DNA of 64,000 bases from Citrobacter amalonaticus (GCF_001559075.2 NZ_CP014015.2:558001-622000); one strand, 5' to 3'. Shown: positions 51,947 to 60,893, counted from the first letter of the stretch. Numbers and translations are program-made. The notes: a model not told the origin generated them from the letters alone.

Positions 51947-52899
51947 TGCGCGGCTCCGAACTTAATGGTGTCGGCAATACGCTTCGCTGTCTGCGGCGGC
52001 AATTCACCCACGATGGTAATTTCCGCGTTGTCGCGTACGCTGGTGCTGACCGTTCTGCGCCCGGTGCGCAGCATCTGGTCAGTGCTGGCCTGAGTCGCCC
52101 GATTGACGTTAATTGAGAAGCTAAACAGACCGTCCGAGTAGAGACGCGACTCAATCGGCATGTTGTCCATCGTCGGCAACGGTCTGCGCCCGCTGGACAC
52201 TTCGCTAAACCCTTTCGGAAGCCAGGTCGGATTCCAGCTGAATTTAGCTTTTTCACCCGCCGGAACAGAGAGCAGCGGCGGCAAACTGGCTTTCGCCAGC
52301 GTCTGCATGCCGCTACCGACATCCTGATTCACGGTGAAGGCAATCACCCGGAATTGCTCTAACGTTTCGCCATCGCGATCGAGGAGATCGACCCGCATCG
52401 GCAGCTTCGTTTCCGTATCCATCCAGACAATATAGCTGTAACGCGTACCATCGCGCGCGACCACGCGAATCACCTCGCACAGGCGATCGGCAATCCGGGT
52501 ACGACCCACTGCAATAAAATCATAGTAGGGAGCAAGACGTTTGAAATCGGTATAGATCAGCGACGGCAGGGAGTCAACGATGTAGTCACCGTTCAGGGTG
52601 AACGGTTCGAGTCCGGGCTCGAAATAGCTAATTTCATTGCCGCGCTGGACCACTTCACGACGCGGACCATCCATTTGCAGCAGTTGCGCAAGCGGACGAT
52701 TTTCCAGGCGAGCATGGCGATAACGCAGAGACTCAACGCCTTGTTTCGTGATGCTGACGAATGACAGCTCGTAATTGAGTGACTGGCTCGCCACGTTCAT
52801 CTGCTGCAACAACGCCCCGGACGCAGTGTTGGCCGAGGCGTTGACAGAGAAGAACAGGCTACCCGTCACAAGTGACATGGCAAACCAAAGTTGCTTCAT
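51943..52899 (-). CDS. rseB: RseB, periplasmic regulator of sigma-E
   Basis: Periplasmic protein of 318 residues with a signal peptide (LWFAMSLVTGSLFFSVNASA) and the MucB/RseB domains. It binds the periplasmic part of RseA, protects it from DegS, and senses lipopolysaccharide; this follows from E. coli work. The start shares one base with the rseA stop, and the end overlaps rseC by four bases. Length matches the E. coli protein. Confidence 0.97.
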   Translation of the reverse strand: MKQLWFAMSLVTGSLFFSVNASANTASGALLQQMNVASQSLNYELSFVSITKQGVESLRYRHARLENRPLAQLLQMDGPRREVVQRGNEISYFEPGLEPFTLNGDYIVDSLPSLIYTDFKRLAPYYDFIAVGRTRIADRLCEVIRVVARDGTRYSYIVWMDTETKLPMRVDLLDRDGETLEQFRVIAFTVNQDVGSGMQTLAKASLPPLLSVPAGEKAKFSWNPTWLPKGFSEVSSGRRPLPTMDNMPIESRLYSDGLFSFSINVNRATQASTDQMLRTGRRTVSTSVRDNAEITIVGELPPQTAKRIADTIKFGAAQ

Positions 52900-53549
52900 T
52901 ACTGCGATTGCGTTCCTAGAGTTTGAATTCCTGGCACCTGAACAGCGGCTTGCTGTGTCTGTGCCTGCTCAAACTGAAGCTGTTCGGAGTGCAGTCGGCG
53001 TTGCAGTTCGTAATCCTGCAACATTGCGTTGATCCGACGACGCTGCTCCTGTACCTGCTGCTGTTGCCCACCGTTCGCGGTCGCATCAGAAGGTACTCCC
53101 AGGCTTACCGGGCTGGCTTTACCCATCATCGGCAAAGTATTGAAGACCGGCGTTTCAGGCTGCTGGGACGTTTCAGATTGTCCATTATAGTGCTGGACAC
53201 CAACGATAACTGCAAGCGATACGCACGCGGCAACGCCCATTTGGGTAAGTTGTGCGGCCCACGGGCGCATTTTTTTCCAGAATGGCATTTTCTGCCATTG
53301 CTGCGGCGCAGGCTGGGCCTCTGGAATGAATGGCACCGTATTACGTACCGGCTCATCTTCAATAGCGGCCATTACGCGAGCGGAAATATCGAAATGAAGC
53401 ACCTCAGGTGTATCACCCCGCATTGAATCACGAATAAGGTGATAGCTTTCCCAGGTTTTTTGCATATCCGAATCGTGAGCCAGTTCGTTGAGCAACTCAC
53501 TATCCAGCGTCTCGCCATCCATTAAAGCGGAAAGTTTTTCTTTCTGCAT
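52899..53549 (-). CDS. rseA: RseA, anti-sigma-E factor
   Basis: Single-pass inner-membrane anti-sigma factor of 216 residues from the ATG at 53549 (MQKEKLSALMDGE). The N-terminal cytoplasmic domain binds sigma-E, the membrane segment is about 98-118 (LTQMGVAACVSLAVIVGVQH), and the periplasmic tail is glutamine-rich (QQQQVQEQRRR). DegS and RseP cut it upon envelope stress. It begins 31 bases after the rpoE stop and is followed at once by rseB. Confidence 0.97.
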   Translation of the reverse strand: MQKEKLSALMDGETLDSELLNELAHDSDMQKTWESYHLIRDSMRGDTPEVLHFDISARVMAAIEDEPVRNTVPFIPEAQPAPQQWQKMPFWKKMRPWAAQLTQMGVAACVSLAVIVGVQHYNGQSETSQQPETPVFNTLPMMGKASPVSLGVPSDATANGGQQQQVQEQRRRINAMLQDYELQRRLHSEQLQFEQAQTQQAAVQVPGIQTLGTQSQ

Positions 53550-53580
53550 GCCTAATACCTTTTCCAGTATCCCGCTATCG

Positions 53581-54156
53581 TCAACGCCTGATAAGCGGTT
53601 GAACTTTATTATCAATAGCTTCCCGCGCTCGGAAGATACGTGAACGCACCGTACCTACCGGACAATCCATGATAGCGGCTATCTCTTCATAGCTCAGGCC
53701 ATCCAGCTCCCGCAAGGTTATTGCCATGCGTAAATCTTCCGGGAGGGACTCAATAGTTCGGAAAACTATCTGTCTCAGTTCTTCTGACAACATTAAGTTC
53801 TCAGGGTTCGAAATTTCTTTCAGCGCACCGCCACTTTCGAAGTTTTCTGCTTCAATCGCATCCACATCGCTTGATGGCGGACGACGCCCCTGAGCCACCA
53901 GGTAATTCTTCGCTGTATTCACCGCAATGCGATACAGCCAGGTATAAAAAGCACTATCTCCCCGGAACGAGTCCAGCGCACGATAGGCTTTAATAAATGA
54001 TTCTTGCACCACATCGGGAACATCGCCCGACGGGACATAGCGGGAAACCAGACTCGCCACTTTATGCTGGTAGCGTACTACCAGTAAATTGAAGGCTTTC
54101 TGATCTCCCTTCTGGACCCGTTCAACCAGGACCTGGTCCGTTAACTGCTCGCTCAT
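53581..54156 (-). CDS. rpoE: RpoE, sigma-E envelope stress factor
   Basis: ECF sigma factor of 191 residues, identical in length to E. coli sigma-E (MSEQLTDQVLVERVQKGDQ). Region 2 is at about 20-90 (VVQESFIKAYRALDSFRG) and region 4 at about 130-190 (LRELDGLSYEEIAAIMDCP). The start at 54156 overlaps the rseD stop by ATGA; the in-frame upstream extension to 54234 is not coding in this family. A sigma-E promoter upstream points to autoregulation. Confidence 0.98.
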   Translation of the reverse strand: MSEQLTDQVLVERVQKGDQKAFNLLVVRYQHKVASLVSRYVPSGDVPDVVQESFIKAYRALDSFRGDSAFYTWLYRIAVNTAKNYLVAQGRRPPSSDVDAIEAENFESGGALKEISNPENLMLSEELRQIVFRTIESLPEDLRMAITLRELDGLSYEEIAAIMDCPVGTVRSRIFRAREAIDNKVQPLIRR

Positions 54157-54308
54157 CCGAGGTAAAGTCTCCCCAAACCAAATTTCCACGCGTTCGCGAA
54201 ACGCCACTCCATTAGCTGCACTATGAGCAAGCAACAGGTTAGAGTGTCTCGTTTTTGTAAAGTTCCGTTACGCATCTGTTTTTTGTTTGTCATGTTGTAG
54301 ACGGTCAT
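54153..54308 (-). CDS. rseD: RseD, rpoE leader peptide
   Basis: A short open frame of 51 codons on the minus strand starts ATG at 54308 (MTVYNMTNKKQMRNGTLQKR) with GAGAG five bases upstream, and its TGA overlaps the rpoE ATG (ATGA). The E. coli rpoE leader gene rseD also has 51 codons and the same overlap, with translation coupled to rpoE and repressed by CsrA. The end of the peptide (LGRLYLG) is not otherwise recognisable. The sigma-E promoter lies within it. Confidence 0.88.
   Translation of the reverse strand: MTVYNMTNKKQMRNGTLQKRDTLTCCLLIVQLMEWRFANAWKFGLGRLYLG
54239..54266 (-). promoter_or_regulatory. Sigma-E autoregulatory promoter inside rseD
   Basis: On the minus strand GGAACTT (54266-54260) and TCTAA (54243-54239) are separated by 16 bases, fitting the sigma-E consensus (GGAACTT-N16-TCNAA type). 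The E. coli rpoE promoter has the same -35 and a very similar spacer. Transcripts from here start downstream of the rseD start codon, so they bypass rseD. Confidence 0.9.
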
Positions 54309-54554
54309 TATCTCTCATTATAAGTCTACCGAGTCTGAACAACGCACTATCTTTAAAAATGCCCATAAACCGGTTGCAGAGTAACCCAACGGCCACTTTA
54401 TTTCATCCTCTAATCTGATGCTTACGGCCCGCCACGCAAAATGGTTTACCCGGCTGACATCCGTTTACATCGCACCGTTTTGTTTAGCCATTACAACAAC
54501 ACTGAAAATAAAACGTGCGGAATCGCAGATTCTGGTGCTATGCTGGCCAAACAC

Positions 54555-54572
54555 TGTTTAGTAAATTAAACA
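54555..54572 (+). promoter_or_regulatory. NadR operator upstream of nadB
   Basis: TGTTTAGTAAATTAAACA is a perfect 18-base TGTTTA-N6-TAAACA dyad, the NadR box of Salmonella nadB. It ends six bases before the nadB start, so bound NadR would block the start of transcription or translation when NAD is plentiful. Confidence 0.9.
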
Positions 54573-54578
54573 AAAATC

Positions 54579-56201
54579 ATGAAAACTACGCCTGAACTTT
54601 CTTGTGACGTGTTAATTATTGGTAGCGGCGCTGCCGGACTCTCGCTGGCGCTGCGCCTGGCTGAAAAGCACCAGGTTATCGTTCTGAGTAAAGGTCCCGT
54701 CAGCGAAGGCTCCACTTTCTATGCGCAGGGCGGGATTGCCGCCGTTTTCGATGAAACCGACAGCATTGATTCACATGTGGAAGATACGCTCATTGCCGGC
54801 GCCGGTATTTGCGATCGTCATGCGGTGGAGTTTGTCGCCAGCAACGCTCGCCCCTGCGTACAGTGGTTGATTGACCAGGGGGTGCTGTTTGATACCCAGG
54901 TTCAGCCTAACGGTGAAGAGAGTTACCATCTGACGCGTGAAGGTGGCCATAGCCATCGTCGCATTTTGCATGCCGCTGACGCCACTGGTAAAGAGGTGGA
55001 AACCACGCTGGTCAGCAAGGCACAAAGCCATCCGAATATCCGGGTACTGGAACGCAGTAACGCCGTCGATCTCATCATCTCCGACAAAATTGGCCTGCCC
55101 GGTACCCGCCGCGTCGTGGGGGCATGGGTCTGGAATCGGAATAAAGAAGCGGTGGAAACCTGTCACGCGAAGTCTGTCGTGCTGGCGACCGGCGGCGCAT
55201 CAAAGGTGTATCAATATACAACGAATCCGGACATTTCCTCCGGCGACGGTATTGCGATGGCCTGGCGTGCGGGATGCAGGGTCGCGAATCTCGAATTTAA
55301 TCAGTTCCACCCCACCGCGCTGTATCATCCCCAGGCACGTAATTTCCTGCTTACCGAAGCGCTGCGCGGAGAAGGCGCCCACCTCAAACGCCCGGACGGT
55401 ACACGGTTTATGCCGGACTTTGACGCGCGAGGAGAACTGGCGCCGCGCGATATCGTCGCCCGCGCTATCGACCATGAAATGAAGCGTCTCGGTGCGGACT
55501 GTATGTTTCTTGACATCAGCCATAAGCCAGAAGCCTTTGTACGCCAGCATTTCCCGATGATTTACGAAAAACTGCTGGGACTGGGCATCGACCTGACCAA
55601 AGAACCGGTGCCCATCGTACCGGCAGCACACTACACCTGCGGCGGCGTGATGGTTGACGACTTTGGTCGTACCGATGTGGACGGCCTGTATGCGATCGGG
55701 GAAGTAAGCTACACCGGCCTGCACGGCGCGAACCGGATGGCCTCAAATTCGCTGCTGGAATGTCTGGTGTACGGCTGGTCCGCTGCGGAAGATATCGACA
55801 GACGAATGCCTTACGCCCGTGGCGTCAGCGCCCTGCCCGCCTGGGATGAAAGTCGCGTGGACAACCCTGACGAACTGGTGGTGATCCAGCATAACTGGCA
55901 TGAGCTGCGGCTATTTATGTGGGACTACGTGGGGATTGTGCGCACCACCAAACGTCTGGAGCGCGCCCTGCGTCGTATCACCATGTTACAGCAGGAGATC
56001 GACGAGTATTACGCCCATTTCCGCGTCTCGAATAATTTGCTGGAGTTACGCAACCTGGTTCAGGTCGCCGAGCTGATTGTTCGCTGTGCGATGATGCGCA
56101 AAGAGAGCCGCGGTCTGCACTACACGCTCGATTATCCGGCACTGCTGGAGGAATCAGGCCCGTCAGTGCTCTCGCCGTTAACGGCTCACATGAACAGATA
56201 A
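54579..56201 (+). CDS. nadB: NadB, L-aspartate oxidase
   Basis: FAD enzyme of 540 residues that oxidises aspartate to iminoaspartate, the first step of de novo NAD synthesis. The N-terminal FAD fold is IIGSGAAGLSLALRLAE. The substrate region has HSHRRILHAADATG and FNQFHPTALYHPQAR. Glu/Arg residues common to the succinate dehydrogenase family are in RGEGAHLKRPDG. A NadR operator sits immediately upstream. It converges on trmN6, with a 16-base overlap of the coding ends. Confidence 0.98.
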   Translation: MKTTPELSCDVLIIGSGAAGLSLALRLAEKHQVIVLSKGPVSEGSTFYAQGGIAAVFDETDSIDSHVEDTLIAGAGICDRHAVEFVASNARPCVQWLIDQGVLFDTQVQPNGEESYHLTREGGHSHRRILHAADATGKEVETTLVSKAQSHPNIRVLERSNAVDLIISDKIGLPGTRRVVGAWVWNRNKEAVETCHAKSVVLATGGASKVYQYTTNPDISSGDGIAMAWRAGCRVANLEFNQFHPTALYHPQARNFLLTEALRGEGAHLKRPDGTRFMPDFDARGELAPRDIVARAIDHEMKRLGADCMFLDISHKPEAFVRQHFPMIYEKLLGLGIDLTKEPVPIVPAAHYTCGGVMVDDFGRTDVDGLYAIGEVSYTGLHGANRMASNSLLECLVYGWSAAEDIDRRMPYARGVSALPAWDESRVDNPDELVVIQHNWHELRLFMWDYVGIVRTTKRLERALRRITMLQQEIDEYYAHFRVSNNLLELRNLVQVAELIVRCAMMRKESRGLHYTLDYPALLEESGPSVLSPLTAHMNR

Positions 56202-56923
56202 AATGCCTGGGTCAGCGCCGTATAACCGTCGGAGTAACGCTGATCCGGCCCGCGAATCACCAGCCTGTCGCTAAAGCATTCCCCCTTCTTTGGGGAGAAT
56301 GCCAGCAGCACCCGATGCGGTAACCGCGCCTCCGTTTCAGCAACGTCGGTCCGTAAGCGTAAATGCCAGCCCATATTTAACGCCTGCTGCGTGAAGGTAT
56401 TGCCGATATTTTCCGGCAGCACGACGCACAAGAATCCCTCTTCCGTAATAAGCCCCGTCGCCGTCGCTAACAGCGCAGAATGATCCAGCATCGTGGTATA
56501 ACGCGCCTGCTCCCGCTGTGGTGTGGCGCACTCGACGCCCTGCTCGTAATAAGGCGGATTGCTGATGATGAGGTCATATTTAACGGTCTGGCGTGCCGCC
56601 CAGTGCTGGACATCTTCCGCCTGCACCGTCACCCGATCCGCCCACGGCGACTGGGTAACGTTTTCTTGCGCCTGCGCGGCGGCATCGCTATCCAGTTCAA
56701 CGGCATCAACGGTGACGCTTTCATCAGTACGCTGCGCCAGCATCAGCGCCAACAGTCCGCTGCCGGTACCGATATCGAGGATCCGCTTTACGCCCGCCAC
56801 CGGTGCCCATGCCCCTAACAGAATCCCATCTGTTCCGACTTTCATCGCACAACGATCGTGCGCGACAAAAAACTGTTTAAAAGTAAATCCATTACGACGA
56901 AGGACGGATGTAGACTGAGGCAT
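56186..56923 (-). CDS. trmN6: TrmN6, tRNA1(Val) A37 N6-methyltransferase
   Basis: S-adenosylmethionine-dependent enzyme of 245 residues that methylates A37 of tRNA1(Val). Class I fold motif ILDIGTGSGLLALML lies near residue 48, and the N6-adenine motif is NPPYYEQGVEC near residue 119. It reads away from srmB and its 3' end overlaps nadB by 16 bases. Length and motifs match E. coli YfiC. Confidence 0.96.
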   Translation of the reverse strand: MPQSTSVLRRNGFTFKQFFVAHDRCAMKVGTDGILLGAWAPVAGVKRILDIGTGSGLLALMLAQRTDESVTVDAVELDSDAAAQAQENVTQSPWADRVTVQAEDVQHWAARQTVKYDLIISNPPYYEQGVECATPQREQARYTTMLDHSALLATATGLITEEGFLCVVLPENIGNTFTQQALNMGWHLRLRTDVAETEARLPHRVLLAFSPKKGECFSDRLVIRGPDQRYSDGYTALTQAFYLFM

Positions 56924-57054
56924 GAATTAAAAACCTTGCAGGAAAAACGGCGACAGCACCAGGTGAAAACAATACCTGAGAAGCGATATCCATACAAACA
57001 GATGAAGATTGCAGCCGTAACGTCTATAATCAGCGCCCCACACAGAGGTAGAAC

Positions 57055-58389
57055 ATGACTGTAACGACTTTTTCCGAACTTGAACTCGATGAAAGCCTGC
57101 TGGATGCCCTCCAGGAAAAAGGTTTCACTCGCCCGACCGCCATTCAGGCTGCCGCCATTCCGCCTGCACTCGAAGGCCGTGACGTACTCGGTTCTGCGCC
57201 GACAGGCACCGGTAAAACGGCGGCGTATTTGCTGCCAGCGTTGCAGCACCTGCTCGACTTTCCGCGTAAAAAATCCGGTCCGCCGCGTATTTTGATCCTG
57301 ACCCCGACTCGCGAGCTGGCGATGCAGGTCGCCGATCATGCCCGTGAGCTGGCCAAAAACACCCACCTGGATATCGCGACGATTACCGGCGGCGTAGCCT
57401 ACATGAACCACGCCGAAGTGTTCAGCGAAAACCAGGATATTGTGGTCGCCACCACCGGGCGTCTGCTGCAGTATATTAAAGAAGAGAATTTTGACTGCCG
57501 CGCCGTGGAAACGCTGATCCTCGACGAAGCCGACCGAATGCTGGATATGGGCTTTGCCCAGGACATCGAGCACATCGCCGGGGAAACGCGCTGGCGCAAA
57601 CAGACGATGCTGTTCTCCGCCACGCTGGAAGGCGATGCAATTAAAGATTTTGCCGAACGTCTGCTGGAAGAGCCGGTCGAAGTCTCCGCAACGCCATCCA
57701 CCCGCGAGCGTAAGAAGATCCACCAGTGGTATTACCGCGCGGATAACTTCGAACACAAATTCGAACTGCTGAAGCACCTGCTGAAACAAGACGACGCCAC
57801 CCGTACCATCGTGTTTGTCCGCAAGCGCGAGCGCGTGCACGAACTGGCTGAAATGCTGCGACTGGCAGGGATCAACAACTGCTATCTCGAAGGTGAGATG
57901 GCGCAGATCAAGCGTAACGAAGGCATTAAGCGTCTTACTGACGGTCGCGTTAACGTGCTGGTCGCCACCGACGTTGCCGCGCGCGGGATCGATATTCCTG
58001 ACGTCAGCCACGTGATTAACTTCGACATGCCGCGTAGCGGAGACACCTATCTGCACCGCATTGGCCGTACGGGCCGTGCCGGTCGCAAGGGCACCGCAAT
58101 CTCGCTGGTCGAAGCGCACGATCACCTGCTGCTGCTGAAAATTGGTCGCTACATTGAAGAACCGCTAAAATCCAGGGTGATTGATGAGTTGCGCCCAACC
58201 TCACGCGCTCCGAGCGAAAAGATGACGGGCAAACCGTCGAAAAAAGCGCTCGCGAAACGTGAAGAGAAGAAAAAAGAGAAAGACAAAGATAAACCGCGCG
58301 TGAAGAAACGCCATCGCGATACCAAGAACATTGGTAAACGTCGTAAGCCGAGTGCGGCAACGACGTCGCAGGAATCAAACGAAGAATAA
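57055..58389 (+). CDS. srmB: SrmB, DEAD-box RNA helicase
   Basis: ATP-dependent RNA helicase of 444 residues for early 50S subunit assembly. It has the Q motif (FTRPTAIQAAAIPPAL), Walker A APTGTGKT, DEAD box ILDEADRMLD, SAT motif and VIb HRIGRTGRAGR. The C-terminal tail, about 385-444, is rich in lysine (KREEKKKEKDKDKPRVKKRH) and is the RNA-binding extension. It terminates in a strong bidirectional hairpin shared with grcA. Confidence 0.98.
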   Translation: MTVTTFSELELDESLLDALQEKGFTRPTAIQAAAIPPALEGRDVLGSAPTGTGKTAAYLLPALQHLLDFPRKKSGPPRILILTPTRELAMQVADHARELAKNTHLDIATITGGVAYMNHAEVFSENQDIVVATTGRLLQYIKEENFDCRAVETLILDEADRMLDMGFAQDIEHIAGETRWRKQTMLFSATLEGDAIKDFAERLLEEPVEVSATPSTRERKKIHQWYYRADNFEHKFELLKHLLKQDDATRTIVFVRKRERVHELAEMLRLAGINNCYLEGEMAQIKRNEGIKRLTDGRVNVLVATDVAARGIDIPDVSHVINFDMPRSGDTYLHRIGRTGRAGRKGTAISLVEAHDHLLLLKIGRYIEEPLKSRVIDELRPTSRAPSEKMTGKPSKKALAKREEKKKEKDKDKPRVKKRHRDTKNIGKRRKPSAATTSQESNEE

Positions 58390-58390
58390 A

Positions 58391-58416
58391 AAAACGCCGG
58401 GATTTCCCGGCGTTTT
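58391..58416. terminator. Bidirectional terminator between srmB and grcA
   Basis: AAAACGCCGGGA (58391-58402) pairs with TCCCGGCGTTTT (58405-58416), with A-rich and T-rich flanks on the two sides. It ends srmB on the plus strand and grcA on the minus strand. Confidence 0.93.
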
Positions 58417-58433
58417 TATTTAAACGTTAAGCC

Positions 58434-58817
58434 TTACAGGCTTTCAGTAAAGGTACGAGCGATAACGTCGCGCTGCTGTTCCGGCGTCAGTGAGTTAAAA
58501 CGCACGGCATAACCAGAAACACGGATAGTCAGCTGCGGGTATTTTTCCGGATGCTTAACCGCATCTTCCAGCGTTTCACGACGCAGAACGTTAACGTTCA
58601 GGTGCTGGCCTCCTTCCACACGAACTTCCGGTTTCACTTCCATCGGAATTTCGCGGTACTCAATTTCACCCAGTTTGCTGACCGCTACCACTTCATCTTC
58701 GGCAAAACCAGCTTTAGCCGCGATGCAACGCGCTTCGCCTTTTTCGCTGTCCAGCAGCCAGAAGGAATTCAGCAGATCGTCATTAGCGGCTTTAGTAATC
58801 TGGATACCTGTAATCAT
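58434..58817 (-). CDS. grcA: GrcA, stress-induced alternate pyruvate formate-lyase subunit
   Basis: Autonomous glycyl-radical cofactor of 127 residues from the ATG at 58817; the longer open frame up to 58916 lacks family match. It resembles the C terminus of PflB and can repair oxygen-cleaved PFL. The radical glycine is Gly102 in RVSGYAVRFNSLTPEQQ. Two FNR boxes lie 110-176 bases upstream of the start, consistent with induction under low oxygen. It has a short run of stop codons before a shared terminator. Confidence 0.97.
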   Translation of the reverse strand: MITGIQITKAANDDLLNSFWLLDSEKGEARCIAAKAGFAEDEVVAVSKLGEIEYREIPMEVKPEVRVEGGQHLNVNVLRRETLEDAVKHPEKYPQLTIRVSGYAVRFNSLTPEQQRDVIARTFTESL

Positions 58818-58926
58818 TGTGATGCCTCCCCGGCAAAGTATTTGATTAGGGTTGGCCGGCTCGCGGCCAATTGGTAAAACCATTGTTGCTTGAGTGTATA
58901 TATACCCCCCTGACACCCTCGATTCA

Positions 58927-58993
58927 TTGATTTAAATCAATCAAATCCACACGCCAGACAAGGGAATGAGATGATTTTATTGTTTTACATCAA
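58927..58993 (-). promoter_or_regulatory. Two FNR boxes in the grcA promoter
   Basis: TTGATTTAAATCAA (58927-58940) is a near-perfect FNR box and TTGTTTTACATCAA (58980-58993) is a second one with one change. Their centres, 58933.5 and 58986.5, are 53 bases apart, the same spacing as the -40.5 and -93.5 FNR sites described for E. coli yfiD. That places the transcript start near 58893. Confidence 0.9.
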
Positions 58994-59134
58994 CTTACGC
59001 CATATGTGGATATAAACTTTTTACACAAATTTTCAACTTTATTAAGTGCATAGCGCACATCATCGCGGAGAGAATTTTGCGCCATCGAAAGAAGCAGTTA
59101 AGCTATGACGATTGAAAATTCGCAGGAGAGCGAG

Positions 59135-59824
59135 ATGGCCACTGAATTAACCTGGCATGATGTGCTGGCTGAAGAGAAACAGCAGCCCTACTTTATCAAT
59201 ACGCTGCATACCGTCGCCGGAGAGCGTCAGTCCGGGATCACGGTTTATCCGCCGCAAAAAGATGTGTTCAATGCGTTTCGCTTCACCGAGCTGGGTGATG
59301 TTAAGGTCGTGATCCTTGGACAGGATCCGTACCACGGTCCCGGTCAGGCGCATGGTCTGGCGTTTTCTGTCCGTCCCGGTATTGCTACGCCCCCTTCGCT
59401 GCTGAACATGTATAAGGAGCTGGAGGGGTCGATCCCCGGTTTCACTCGTCCTGCCCACGGTTATCTTGAAAGCTGGGCGCATCAGGGGGTTCTGCTGCTT
59501 AATACGGTGTTAACCGTGCGGGCGGGTCAGGCGCACTCTCATGCCAGTCTGGGATGGGAAACGTTCACCGATAAAGTGATCGCCCTGATTAATCAACATC
59601 GTGAAGGGGTGGTTTTCCTGCTGTGGGGTTCTCATGCGCAGAAGAAAGGCGCGATTATTGATCAGAAACGTCATCATGTCCTGAAAGCGCCTCATCCCTC
59701 ACCGCTCTCGGCACATCGTGGGTTCTTTGGCTGTAACCATTTTGTGTTGGCGAATCAGTGGCTGGAACAGCGCGGCGAGAAGCCGATTGACTGGATGCCC
59801 GTTTTACCGGCGGAGAGCGAATAA
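59135..59824 (+). CDS. ung: Ung, uracil-DNA glycosylase
   Basis: DNA repair enzyme of 229 residues that removes uracil from DNA. The ATG at 59135 follows GGAGAG; an earlier in-frame start at 59105 lacks family match. Active-site residues are Asp64 (GQDPYHGPGQAHGL) and His187 (HPSPLSAH). The uracil-binding motif and DNA loop are intact. It ends at a hairpin shared with the convergent yfiF. Confidence 0.98.
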   Translation: MATELTWHDVLAEEKQQPYFINTLHTVAGERQSGITVYPPQKDVFNAFRFTELGDVKVVILGQDPYHGPGQAHGLAFSVRPGIATPPSLLNMYKELEGSIPGFTRPAHGYLESWAHQGVLLLNTVLTVRAGQAHSHASLGWETFTDKVIALINQHREGVVFLLWGSHAQKKGAIIDQKRHHVLKAPHPSPLSAHRGFFGCNHFVLANQWLEQRGEKPIDWMPVLPAESE

Positions 59825-59826
59825 AA

Positions 59827-59851
59827 AAATGCCAGCGATTCGCTGGCATTT
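59827..59851. terminator. Bidirectional terminator between ung and yfiF
   Basis: AAAATGCCAGCG and CGCTGGCATTTT form a stem around a four-base loop, with A and T runs on the outer sides. It lies just after the ung stop and just before the yfiF stop. Confidence 0.92.
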
Positions 59852-59855
59852 TCCG

Positions 59856-60893
59856 TCAGGCTTTATTCTGACGCCACCATTCGGCAAGCAGCACACCGGT
59901 TGCCACCGAGACGTTCAGGCTTTCAACATTACCCGTACCGTCGATTTTCACGCACAGATCGCTGGCATCGCGCGCCGCATCTGGCAAACCGTCAACGTCC
60001 TGACCTAACACCAGGACGATTTTCTCTGGCAGTTCAGTTTTAAACAGCGGTTTGCCACGTTCGCCGGACGTTGTCACCACGGTGTAACCCGCCTGACGGA
60101 AATCATCCAGCACATCAACGATGCTGTCGCCGGTAATCGGCTGAACGTGTTCGGCGCCGCCTTCTGCGGTACGAATCGCCGCGCCGGACTCCAGCAACGC
60201 CGCATCCTGCACCACTACGCCTTTCACTCCGAAGTGCGCGCAGCTACGCATCATGCCGCCGAGGTTGTGCGGGTTAGAAATAGCTTCCAGCGCTAACACG
60301 CAGTCCTGCGCGCCCGCCTGGCTTACCCACTGTTTCACCGTAGTGCCGTTACGTTTTTTAATCAGGAAGCAGACACCGCCGTGATGCTCAGTCCCTGAAG
60401 CTTTCGCCAGTTCCGCTTCATCAACCACATGGTACGCTTTGCGGTTTGCCGCCATCCAGCGTAATGCTTCTTTGAAGCGTGGCGTGACGCTCTGAATGAA
60501 CCAGGCGCGGACAATCGCGTCCGGGCGACTCTGGAACAGGGCCTGACAGGCATTTTCACCGTAAACGCGGGTCTCTTCCGCACGTTGACGACGTAAGACT
60601 TCAGGATCGATAAAGCTTTTACCGCTGATACCACCGTGATCGGCTTTTTCAGGCGTTTCATCACCCGGCGCGCGGGACACGGTCCGCCACGGTGAGTCTT
60701 CACGCTTGCGATCGCGGCTCTGAGGGGTTCTTTCATCGCGGGCGGGGCGACGGCCACCGTCGGCACGAGATTTTCCTGGACGCCCGCCACCTTTCCCGGT
60801 ACGCGGGTTATGGGTACGTTTATCAGAATCATCATCACTGCGGACATACATCACTTTGACCTTGCCGCTTTTGTTTTTCAATTCATCGTTCAT
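59856..60893 (-). CDS. yfiF: YfiF, SPOUT-class RNA methyltransferase homologue
   Basis: Protein of 345 residues from the ATG at 60893, with GGAG ten bases upstream; a GTG four codons earlier is ignored. The N-terminal third is basic and low in complexity (GKGGGRPGKSRADGGRRPAR), probably for RNA contact. A SpoU substrate-binding domain is followed by a SPOUT catalytic domain (EAISNPHNLGGMMRSCAHFG; SLNVSVATGVLLAEW). The E. coli homologue has no established target. It reads toward ung, with trxC divergent. Confidence 0.92.
   Translation of the reverse strand: MNDELKNKSGKVKVMYVRSDDDSDKRTHNPRTGKGGGRPGKSRADGGRRPARDERTPQSRDRKREDSPWRTVSRAPGDETPEKADHGGISGKSFIDPEVLRRQRAEETRVYGENACQALFQSRPDAIVRAWFIQSVTPRFKEALRWMAANRKAYHVVDEAELAKASGTEHHGGVCFLIKKRNGTTVKQWVSQAGAQDCVLALEAISNPHNLGGMMRSCAHFGVKGVVVQDAALLESGAAIRTAEGGAEHVQPITGDSIVDVLDDFRQAGYTVVTTSGERGKPLFKTELPEKIVLVLGQDVDGLPDAARDASDLCVKIDGTGNVESLNVSVATGVLLAEWWRQNKA

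Noticed and set aside
54157..54234. N-terminal extension of RpoE by 26 residues
   Set aside because: The segment is the overlapping rseD gene in another frame; the family start MSEQLTDQ is at 54156.
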